NCBI GenBank assembly: GCA_014655195.1
Contig: BNBH01000004.1
Coordinates: forward strand, 62,001 to 126,000
Origin: Streptomyces cellulosae
GTDB taxonomy: Bacteria > Actinomycetota > Actinomycetes > Streptomycetales > Streptomycetaceae
Direction: 5' to 3'
Length of the DNA: 64,000 bases
In this document: positions 18,975-25,952 of the stretch, in pieces
How positions within the stretch are numbered: the first letter of the stretch is position 1
Layout of the letters: every line of letters begins with the position of its first letter
The notes under the pieces: model-generated
Databases searched by the model: none
Told to the model about the DNA's origin: nothing
What the model saw: only the letters and a program-made list of their open reading frames with translations
Made by a program: the position numbers and the translations under genes

Positions 18975-19353
18975 AGGTCGCTCCCCGCTGGTGCACTGGC
19001 TGATGTGACCATTGATGCACTGATCAACTGACCCGGATCATAGCTGCGTTCACGTGCATATGCATGGGCGGATGCACGTGCACGAGGGGTGGCGGCGCGG
19101 TTACAGCCTCGCCGGCCGCACGGTGCCCGCTTTGACGGACGTTTTACCGGGCCCTCGCTGCCTTAGAGACGCGTGCGAGGGCGTTTGTGTTCCCTCGTGT
19201 GCCCTTCCGGTGGGTGGGCGGTGATGTGTTCCGGGCGGGCCGGCGGCGATGGTGCGAGGTCCGTCACGGAACCCTGGCCGGGCGCGGGGCGGTTCCTGTT
19301 AGCTGACACCCGGTGGTCCGGCCGCGCGGCCGGCGCCAGGGAGGGGACCAGCG
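18975..19353. other. Regulatory gap between DUF397 and lipoprotein genes
   Basis: No gene seen. It holds the dyad CACGTGCAT (19051-19059) and ATGCACGTG (19072-19080), 9-base perfect arms with a 12-base spacer that itself starts ATGCAT. An 8-base stem GCCCTCGC/GCGAGGGC (19151-19158 with 19175-19182) could be a weak structure. The lipoprotein ribosome site is at the right edge. Confidence 0.6.
19051..19080. promoter_or_regulatory. Candidate XRE operator copy 2, long dyad
   Basis: Inverted repeat CACGTGCAT-N12-ATGCACGTG about 77 bases upstream of the DUF397 start. Its left part CACGTGCATATGC repeats the motif at 18006-18018. A role as operator for the XRE/DUF397 system is inferred from position and recurrence. 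Confidence 0.5.
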
Positions 19354-19926
19354 GTGACTGTGGAGGCTTCGGTGGCACACATAGGTCCGGCACACACGGG
19401 TCCGGCACACACGGATCCGGCGCACACGCGTGGAGGGCCTTCCCGGCGGGCCCGGTGGGCGGCCGCGGCGGTGGGTCTGGCCGGCGCGCTGACCCTGACG
19501 GCGTGCGGCGGCGACGGTGACGGATCAGACGACGCCTCGGCCACGCCCACCCCGTCGGTCACACGGACCGCGGACACCGGCGGCGGCACGGGCGGCTCCG
19601 ACAAGGCCCCGGCCGGCGGCCTCCAGGGCAGCTGGCTCACCACCGCGGACGGCAAGGCGGTGGTCCTGATGGTCAACGGCGAGGAGGCGGCCCTCTTCGC
19701 CACGGGCGGCACGGTGTGCAGCGGCACGGCGAAGGGCGACGCAGAAGCGACGATCGCCTTGAAGTGCCCGACGGGCAACGGCGACCGCACGAAGGGCACG
19801 GTGACGTCGGTCGACGGAAAGTCCCTGACGGTGGCCTGGGAGGGCGCGGCGGGCGAGGAGACGTACACGAAGGCAGAGGGCGGCTCACTGCCGCCGGGGC
19901 TGCCTACGCAGGGGCTGGGCTCGTAG
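19354..19926 (+). CDS. Putative secreted lipoprotein
   Basis: 190-residue protein of unknown function. A basic stretch is followed by a hydrophobic segment and lipobox LTAC (AVGLAGALTLTACGG, Cys at about 50), so it is probably exported and lipidated. After a Ser/Thr/Gly linker the C-terminal about 95 residues form a small beta-rich domain with two cysteines (GGTVCSGTAKGD, ATIALKCPTGNG). The GTG at 19354 has GGGAGGGG. Oddly, residues 9-25 are three GPAHT/DPAHT repeats from a 15-base tandem repeat, giving an unusually long n-region ahead of the signal peptide; a later start cannot be excluded. Confidence 0.75.
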   Translation: MTVEASVAHIGPAHTGPAHTDPAHTRGGPSRRARWAAAAVGLAGALTLTACGGDGDGSDDASATPTPSVTRTADTGGGTGGSDKAPAGGLQGSWLTTADGKAVVLMVNGEEAALFATGGTVCSGTAKGDAEATIALKCPTGNGDRTKGTVTSVDGKSLTVAWEGAAGEETYTKAEGGSLPPGLPTQGLGS

Positions 19927-19991
19927 GGACGCGACCCGCCGCCACCTGCGGGCAGCCGCGCCGCACCGCCCACGCCGTCTGCGGGCAGTCG

Positions 19992-20085
19992 TGCCTCCCC
20001 CAGTGCCTCAAGGGCTTGGGGGGTGCCCCCAGGGCGATGGGGGCACCCCCCGCTCGAGCGAAGCCGAGAGCGGGAGAGGGTGGGC
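19992..20085. repeat. Intergenic palindromic repeat with G5 hairpin
   Basis: Between the convergent lipoprotein and DUF2786 genes. It contains a perfect 12-base-pair stem GGGGGTGCCCCC/GGGGGCACCCCC (20019-20030 with 20039-20050), an overlapping CCCCCA/TGGGGG fold, and the CGCTCGAGCGAAGCCGAGAG block that I recall as a frequent interspersed element in Streptomyces genomes. It may also end both transcripts. Confidence 0.7.
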
Positions 20086-20126
20086 GCAGGCGGCACCGCA
20101 CCCGCACCCCACCCGGCGACCCCGCG

Positions 20127-21284
20127 TCAGGTCAACCGCCGCCGCCCCCGCACCTGCGCCCGCTCCGCCGCCCGCACCCCCTCTTCCCACCCCGCCGCAT
20201 CCCGCACCCCACGCAACCGCGTAGTGGCCGTCGCCGGAAACAACCGCTCCACCCGCTCCCCCACGGCAACCTCCCGCGACGCCAGCACAGGCAACAACTC
20301 CTCCCCCACAGCCGCCTCAGCGGCGACCTCCCCCAACCGCACCCCCACCCGATGGGCGTACGCCGCCAGGAACGCCTGCCGAAACGCCTTGGTCCGCTTC
20401 CTCCCACCCGCCTGCTGCGCAGCCTCCGCCTTACTCATCGCACCGCTCGCCTGCACCAACAAGGAGGTGTAAAGCAGCTCGACAGCCTCAAGGTCACCGC
20501 TGAACCCCACCACCGTCGAAAACCCGAACGCCTCGTTCCACACCGCCCGGCAGTGGTTCGCGGAGGCCACCGCATCCAGCAACACCGCCTTGGCCTGCTC
20601 GTACGGCGCATCCACGCCGATCCGAATGGCGTCCGGCCCCTCGACAGCAACCGCCTTCGCTGCGAGCAACGCCTCGTCGACGCTGTGCCGAGCCATCAGC
20701 TCCTGCGCCTTGGCGCTCAGCGCCTCCGCCTCCTCCGGAAACCCGGTCGCCTCGGCCTTGGCCAGCAGCGCCCGGATCCGCCCGAGCATCCGCGACTCAG
20801 CAGTCCGCGCCCGCTCCCGCCCACCGGGCGAAGACGAAGCCACCCCCTCCCCCGCCACCTCGTCGAGCGACTCCAGCGCAGGCAACCGCAACAACAGCCG
20901 ATACAACTCCAGAACGGCGGTGGCATACGAAAACCGATCCCCGCGCGCACCCGCCTCGACCGTAGGCACCTGCCCGACCTGCGCCTTCCACCGAGCCCCC
21001 CGCACCCGCCCCTCCCCCGCCTCCCTCCGCGCCTGAGCGCGAATCAGAGATCCGACCACCCGCACATGCGTCTCGTCCAACTCCCGTCGCACCACCCGCA
21101 CGACATCGGCGGGCTGCCACCCCCGCTTCCACGCGGACGCGACGAATTCCTCGCCGCGCCGGGCGAGTTCGGCGTCCGCCGAGGGGTCGGCGGCGAGCAG
21201 GGACGCTCCCGTGTCGAGGGTGTCGTCGCCCGTGTCGTAGAGGGCGGAACGGAAGGCGCGGTCGACGGTGCCGGACGTACTCAC
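20127..21284 (-). CDS. DUF2786 domain protein
   Basis: 385-residue cytosolic protein of unknown function. A DUF2786 segment is seen in the middle (RMLGRIRALLAKAEATGFPEEAEALSAKAQELMARHSVDEALL), followed by a helical region (ANHCRAVWNEAFGFSTVVGFSGDLEAVELLYTSLLVQA). The GTG at 21284 gives a sensible N-terminus but has only a weak ribosome site; an upstream TTG reading would run into the operator pair. Divergent from the ClpC2-like gene across a 87-base gap that carries both operators, so it may be co-controlled. The last 60 bases overlap no repeat. Confidence 0.78.
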   Translation of the reverse strand: MSTSGTVDRAFRSALYDTGDDTLDTGASLLAADPSADAELARRGEEFVASAWKRGWQPADVVRVVRRELDETHVRVVGSLIRAQARREAGEGRVRGARWKAQVGQVPTVEAGARGDRFSYATAVLELYRLLLRLPALESLDEVAGEGVASSSPGGRERARTAESRMLGRIRALLAKAEATGFPEEAEALSAKAQELMARHSVDEALLAAKAVAVEGPDAIRIGVDAPYEQAKAVLLDAVASANHCRAVWNEAFGFSTVVGFSGDLEAVELLYTSLLVQASGAMSKAEAAQQAGGRKRTKAFRQAFLAAYAHRVGVRLGEVAAEAAVGEELLPVLASREVAVGERVERLFPATATTRLRGVRDAAGWEEGVRAAERAQVRGRRRLT

Positions 21285-21322
21285 AAGGCCGATCGTGCCA
21301 CGCCGCGACCCATCACCCGAAG

Positions 21323-21370
21323 GTGTCAACTGCGGGTTGACACCCCGCCACTGTCAACTTACGGTTGACA
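21323..21370 (+). promoter_or_regulatory. Leaderless promoter with twin TGTCAAC-N5-GTTGACA operators
   Basis: Two dyads of the same form: TGTCAAC-TGCGG-GTTGACA at 21324-21342 (arms extend to 8 bases, 21323-21343) and TGTCAAC-TTACG-GTTGACA at 21352-21370, with centres 28 bases apart. A promoter is embedded: -35 TTGACA (21337-21342), 17-base spacer, -10 TACGGT (21360-21365). Transcription would start six to seven bases later, at the ATG at 21372, giving a leaderless message. Both boxes lie inside the operators, so binding should block RNA polymerase. Confidence 0.82.
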
Positions 21371-21371
21371 C

Positions 21372-22121
21372 ATGACGACGAATCCCGCCATCAAGTCCAC
21401 CGTCCGTCTCGACGACCTCATCGCGGCCATCAAGAAGGTCCACGACGAACCGCTCGAACAGCTCCAGGACGCGGTGCTCGCCGGCGAGCACCTCGGTGAC
21501 GTCGCGGACCATCTGATCGGCCACTTCGTCGACCAGGCCCGACGCTCCGGCGCCTCCTGGACCGACATCGGCAAGAGCATGGGCGTCACCCGGCAGGCGG
21601 CCCAGAAGCGCTTCGTCCCCCAGGGCGGCAACGACCTCGACCCCAGCCAGGGCTTCAACCGCTACACGCCCCGCGCCCGCAACACGCTCATGGCCGGGCA
21701 CAACGAGGCGCAGGCCGCCCGCAGCGCCGAGATGGGCCCCGAGCACCTGGTCCTCGGGCTGCTGGCCGAGCCGCAGGGCCTGGCCGTCAAGGCGATCGCC
21801 GAGCAGGGCGTCACCGTGGACGCGGTCCGCGAGGCCGCGCGCGCGGCGCTGCCGCCCGCCGCCGAGGACGCCCCGGAGCTGGTGCCGTACAACCCGACGG
21901 CGAAGAAGGTACTGGAGCTGACCTTCCGCGAGGCGCTGCGCCTCGGCCACAACTACATCGGCACCGAGCACATCCTGCTGGCCCTCCTGGAGCACGAGAA
22001 CGGCACCGGCGTGCTCAGCGGCCTCGGCGTCACCAAGAACGCCGCCGAGCGGTACGTGACCGAGATCCTCGCGCACTACGTGGAGACGAACTCGGGGGAC
22101 GAGCCGGCGCAGGAGGGCTGA
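21372..22121 (+). CDS. ClpC2-like protein: HTH plus Clp N-terminal domain, putative autorepressor
   Basis: 249 residues without any AAA ATPase domain. Residues 10-85 contain a helix-turn-helix-like segment (SGASWTDIGKSMGVTRQAAQKRFVP). Residues about 95-245 hold two Clp-N repeats (YTPRARNTLMAGHNEAQAARSAEMGPEHLVLGLL, and KKVLELTFREALRLGHNYIGTEHILLALL), the part of ClpC that binds adaptors and cyclomarin-type antibiotics. Length and layout match mycobacterial ClpC2, reported to repress itself and to protect ClpC1 by binding such drugs. The twin operators over its own leaderless promoter support autoregulation. The function in Streptomyces is inferred; a sensor or decoy for Clp-targeting compounds is the simplest reading. 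Confidence 0.85.
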   Translation: MTTNPAIKSTVRLDDLIAAIKKVHDEPLEQLQDAVLAGEHLGDVADHLIGHFVDQARRSGASWTDIGKSMGVTRQAAQKRFVPQGGNDLDPSQGFNRYTPRARNTLMAGHNEAQAARSAEMGPEHLVLGLLAEPQGLAVKAIAEQGVTVDAVREAARAALPPAAEDAPELVPYNPTAKKVLELTFREALRLGHNYIGTEHILLALLEHENGTGVLSGLGVTKNAAERYVTEILAHYVETNSGDEPAQEG

Positions 22122-22182
22122 TCCCGGCCCCGCCCGACCCGCCACCAGGCCGTTGTCACACCCCCCTGCGACACTCGCGTAC

Positions 22183-23877
22183 ATGTCCGGCAGGTGGGCG
22201 CTCGCTCCGGCCGAGGACGGCGGCGTGGACGTCGCCCCCCTCGGCGCGGACGGGCTGCCCTCCGGCCCGGTGCGGCGCGAGGCGGACCTCGCCGAGGCCG
22301 TACGGAGCCGTCCGGGCGTCGCCCGGTGGGTGTGGCGGTCCACGGCCGAGGTCTACCCACGCCTGCTCGCCGCGGGGGTGCGAGTGGAGCGGGCGTACGA
22401 CGTCGAGGCCGCCGAGACCCTGCTCCTCGGCCACGAGGGACGGTACGGAGAGCCGCGGTCGGCCGCGGCCGCACTGGCCCGGCTGCGCGGCGGGCCCGTG
22501 CCGCCCGACCCGCCGCAGCGGCAGGCGGAGCCGGGCGCGCAGTCGTCGCTGTTCGACCCGCAGGCGGCCCCGCTGCCGCTGGAGGATCTGCTCGCGGTCT
22601 ACGCCGAGCAGCAGCGGCGCACCGACGCCACCGCGCACCCCGACCGGATGCGGCTGCTGACCGCGGCCGAGTCGGCGGGCATGCTCATCGCCGCCGAGAT
22701 GAACCGCGCGGGGCTGCCCTGGCGGACGGACGTGCACCGCGCGCTGCTGGACGACCTGCTGGGCGAGCGGTACGCGGGCGGCGGCGAGCCGCGCCGGCTG
22801 GCCGAGCTGGCGGAGGAGGTGTCGGCCGCCTTCGGCCGCCGGGTCCGGCCCGACCTGCCCGCCGACGTGATCAAGGCGTTCGCGCAGGCCGGGATCAAGG
22901 TGACCTCGACCCGTCGCTGGGAGCTGCGGTCGGTGGACCACCCGGCGGTGAAGCCGCTGCTCGAGTACAAGAAGCTGTACCGGATCTGGGTCGCGCACGG
23001 CTGGTCCTGGCTGCAGGACTGGGTGCGCGACGGCCGCTTCCGCCCCGAGTTCCTCGCGGGCGGCACCGTGACCGGCCGCTGGGTCACCCACGGCGGAGGC
23101 GCCCTGCAGATCCCCAAGGTGATCCGCCGCGCGGCGGTCGCCGACCCGGGCTGGCGGCTCGTCGTCGCCGACGCCGACCAGATGGAGCCGCGCGTGCTGG
23201 CCGCCATCTCCCGCGACCCGGGGCTGATGGAGGTGGCCGGCCGGGAGAGCGACCTCTACCAGGCGGTGTCCGAGCGCGCCTTCTCCGGCGACCGCGACCG
23301 CGCCAAGATCGCCGTGCTCGGCGCGGTGTACGGGCAGACCTCCGGCGACGGCCTGAAGAACCTCGCCGCGCTGCGCCGCCGCTTCCCCAAGGCCGTGGCG
23401 TACGTGGACGAGGCGGCGCGCGCGGGCGAGGAGGGCCGGCTGGTCCGCACCTGGCTGGGCCGCACCTGCCCGCCGGCCGCGCGGACGACGGACGACGCGG
23501 CGGAGGAGGCGGGCATCCCGGTGGCGGCGGACGAGCCGGACTCGGAGGCGGCCCGCGCGTGGACCCCCGGCTACGCCTCGACCGACGCCCGCGCCCGGGG
23601 CCGCTTCGCCCGCAACTTCGTGGTGCAGGGCAGCGCGGCCGACTGGGCGCTGCTGCTGCTCGCCGGGCTCCGTCAGGCGCTCACGGGCATGGCGGCGGAG
23701 CTCGTCTTCTTCCAGCACGACGAGGTGATCGTGCACTGCCCCGAGGAGGAGACGGAGGCGGTGACGGCGGCGATCCGCGAGGCCGCCGGGCAGGCGGGGC
23801 GGATCGCGTTCGGTCGGACGCCGGTGCGGTTCCCGTTCACCACGGCGGTGGTCGAGTGCTACGCCGACGCGAAGTGA
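22183..23877 (+). CDS. Bifunctional 3'-5' exonuclease/DNA polymerase-like protein, family A
   Basis: 564-residue relative of the Klenow part of DNA polymerase I, clearly shorter than a full PolA. Polymerase motif A appears as VVADADQMEPRVLAAIS (about residue 329), motif B as RDRAKIAVLGAVYGQTSG (about 371), and motif C as FFQHDEVIVH (about 511). The first 200 residues keep only a weak exonuclease-like framework; I see no DxE catalytic pair, so proofreading is doubtful. No 5' nuclease domain. Streptomyces normally carry a full polA elsewhere, so this is likely an accessory repair or damage polymerase. The end overlaps the convergent SARP gene by 19 bases. Confidence 0.88.
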   Translation: MSGRWALAPAEDGGVDVAPLGADGLPSGPVRREADLAEAVRSRPGVARWVWRSTAEVYPRLLAAGVRVERAYDVEAAETLLLGHEGRYGEPRSAAAALARLRGGPVPPDPPQRQAEPGAQSSLFDPQAAPLPLEDLLAVYAEQQRRTDATAHPDRMRLLTAAESAGMLIAAEMNRAGLPWRTDVHRALLDDLLGERYAGGGEPRRLAELAEEVSAAFGRRVRPDLPADVIKAFAQAGIKVTSTRRWELRSVDHPAVKPLLEYKKLYRIWVAHGWSWLQDWVRDGRFRPEFLAGGTVTGRWVTHGGGALQIPKVIRRAAVADPGWRLVVADADQMEPRVLAAISRDPGLMEVAGRESDLYQAVSERAFSGDRDRAKIAVLGAVYGQTSGDGLKNLAALRRRFPKAVAYVDEAARAGEEGRLVRTWLGRTCPPAARTTDDAAEEAGIPVAADEPDSEAARAWTPGYASTDARARGRFARNFVVQGSAADWALLLLAGLRQALTGMAAELVFFQHDEVIVHCPEEETEAVTAAIREAAGQAGRIAFGRTPVRFPFTTAVVECYADAK

Positions 23878-25724
23878 CACCCCGACGCGGAGTGCGCGCA
23901 GGGCTCCGCCGCCCGTTCCCGGGCGTAGTCCCGCACGAGGTCGTACGGCTCGAAGCGCCCGTACGCGGTCTCCTCCAGCAGGGCCACGTCGGCCAGCCGC
24001 TCCAGCGCCGCCTCGGCCCGCGCCTCGTCGACGCCGGTGAGCCGGGCCAGCGACGGGGCGTCGTACGCGGGCTGATCGAGGGCGCCGATGAGGCGCAGGA
24101 CGAGGGCGGCGTCCTGGTCGGTGCGGCGCTCGGAGACGGTGAGCGCGTCGAAGGCGGCGTCCAGGGAGCGGCGTACGCCGAGGTCGTCGTAGTCGAGGAG
24201 GTCCAGCCGGCTGTCGGCGCCGGCGAGCTGGGCGGCGAGCGCGTCCGGGGTGAGGGCCCGGCGGGCGGCCAGGCGGGCCGCGACGACGCGCAGCGCGAGG
24301 GGGAGCCGGCCGGAAAGGGCGACCAGCGGGTGCCGGGCGGTGATCCCGTCCCTCCCGGATGCGGTACGCAGCAGGGCGGCGCTCTCCTCGTCGCTGAGCG
24401 GCCGGAGGGGGAAGCGGGCGGCGCCGTCAAGGGCGGTGAGGGCCGACCGGCTGGTGACGAGGACGCCGCACCCGGGCCCGGCGGGCAGCAGCGGACGTAC
24501 CTGGGCGGCGCTCGCGGCGTCGTCCAGCACGAGCAGGGTGCGGGTGGGGGCGAGCAGGGACCGCAGCAACGCGGCGGCGGCGTCGGGGTGTTCGGGGACG
24601 TCGCCGGAGCAGACGCCGAGGTCGCGGAGGAGTGAGGCCAGGGCCTCTTCACTGGTCAGAGGCTGTGCACCCGGCTCCGTGGCACGCAGGTCGAGGTAGA
24701 GCTGGCCTCCGCTGAAACGTTCCTCCAGGCCGTGCGCGACCTGCAGCGCGAGGGCGCTCTTGCCGACGCCGGCCGTCCCGCTGACGACGACGGCCCCGGC
24801 CGCGTCCGTCCCGGAGAGCGCCCGGGCGACGGCCTCCCGTACGTCGGCACGCCCGACGAAGTGCGCGGGGGCGGGCGGAAGTTGAGCGGGCCGCACCCAC
24901 CGGGAGGCGCCGTCCCGCGTCCCGCTCCCCCGCAGCACCTCCACATGGGCCTCGCGCACGGGCTGCCCCGGCTCCACGCCGAGTTCGTCGGCGAGGCGGG
25001 CGCGCAGATCACGGTGGACGACGAGTGCCTCGGCCTGGCGGCCGGTGCGGTGCAGGGCCAGCATGAGCTGACGGTGATAGGCCTCCCGCAGCGGATGCTC
25101 GGCGGCGAGGGCGGACAGCTCGGGCACGAGGTCGGCCAGTCCGTCGTCGCCGAGGGCGAGTTCGGCGTCGTAGCGCCACTCGTGGAGCAGCAGCCGCGCC
25201 TCCTCCAGGCGGCGCACGAGAGCGTACCCGCCCACCTCGGGGGCGAGCCCGCCGAGCGGACTCCCCCGCCACAGTCCGAGGGCGGCCCGGCACTCGCGGC
25301 GCACGCGCTCCCAGTCGCCCTCGGCGCGGGCGGCACGGGCGGCGGAGACGTGGGCGTCGAAGACCTGGACGTCGAGTTCGCCGTCGTCGACGCGGAGGAC
25401 GTACCCGGTGGGCGCGGTGACGAGCCGGCCGGGCTCGCCGAGGAGGCGGCGCAGGCGGGCGACGTGGTTGTGCAGGGAGGGCAGCGCGGAGACGGGCGGC
25501 GCCCCGCCCCACAGGGCGTCCTTCAGGGCGTCGACGGAGACGACCCGGCCGGCGTCGAGGAGGAGGACGGCGAGGAGGGTGCGGAGTTTGGGGCTGGTGA
25601 CGGGGAGGACGGGGGCGCCGTTGCGGGTGCAGGGGGTGTGACCAGGGGGCTCGCCGGCGATCGGCTCACCGCCGTAGAGAACGGGCGTCCCCAGCAGTCC
25701 GAAGCGGAGGCCGCGCCGTGTCAC
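23859..25724 (-). CDS. SARP-family regulator with NB-ARC domain
   Basis: 621-residue AfsR/SARP-type activator. Order: OmpR-like winged helix (residues 44-112, LRTLLAVLLLDAGRVVSVDALKDALWG, and LRRLLGEPGRLVTAPTGYVLRV), bacterial transcriptional activation domain (about 118-262, ARLADELGVEPGQPVREAHVEVLRG), then an NB-ARC ATPase with Walker A GTAGVGKS at 316-323 and TRTLLVLDDAA as Walker B, and a short helical end. Unlike AfsR it lacks a TPR tail. GTG start at 25724. SARPs usually activate antibiotic genes, but no cluster is in the window. A dyad at 25798-25814 lies upstream. Confidence 0.9.
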   Translation of the reverse strand: MTRRGLRFGLLGTPVLYGGEPIAGEPPGHTPCTRNGAPVLPVTSPKLRTLLAVLLLDAGRVVSVDALKDALWGGAPPVSALPSLHNHVARLRRLLGEPGRLVTAPTGYVLRVDDGELDVQVFDAHVSAARAARAEGDWERVRRECRAALGLWRGSPLGGLAPEVGGYALVRRLEEARLLLHEWRYDAELALGDDGLADLVPELSALAAEHPLREAYHRQLMLALHRTGRQAEALVVHRDLRARLADELGVEPGQPVREAHVEVLRGSGTRDGASRWVRPAQLPPAPAHFVGRADVREAVARALSGTDAAGAVVVSGTAGVGKSALALQVAHGLEERFSGGQLYLDLRATEPGAQPLTSEEALASLLRDLGVCSGDVPEHPDAAAALLRSLLAPTRTLLVLDDAASAAQVRPLLPAGPGCGVLVTSRSALTALDGAARFPLRPLSDEESAALLRTASGRDGITARHPLVALSGRLPLALRVVAARLAARRALTPDALAAQLAGADSRLDLLDYDDLGVRRSLDAAFDALTVSERRTDQDAALVLRLIGALDQPAYDAPSLARLTGVDEARAEAALERLADVALLEETAYGRFEPYDLVRDYARERAAEPCAHSASGCHFASA

Positions 25725-25797
25725 GCCGCACCACTGCCTTCCGGGTGACCGAGGGGGAATCCATTGGCCTTATGTTAGCCGCCCGTTGGCAAGGTTT

Positions 25798-25814
25798 GAT
25801 GTGATCACTACATC
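25798..25814. promoter_or_regulatory. Dyad upstream of the shorter SARP gene
   Basis: GATGTGATCACTACATC has perfect 5-base outer arms (GATGT/ACATC) and an inner palindrome GTGATCAC. It lies 74 bases upstream of the SARP GTG in an otherwise GC-rich gap, as expected of an operator; the binding protein is unknown. Confidence 0.4.
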
Positions 25815-25952
25815 GGATCCGGCTCGGGGGTGCGCGCGTAGAACGCGCAACTCGGGGGAGTGTCGCCGCCGGCCGATCCGCTTCACGAGGACCCGGTCGC
25901 CAGAGGTGAACGACCGGGGCCTCGTTCTTTTCGGCCCCTTCTTCCGCACCGG

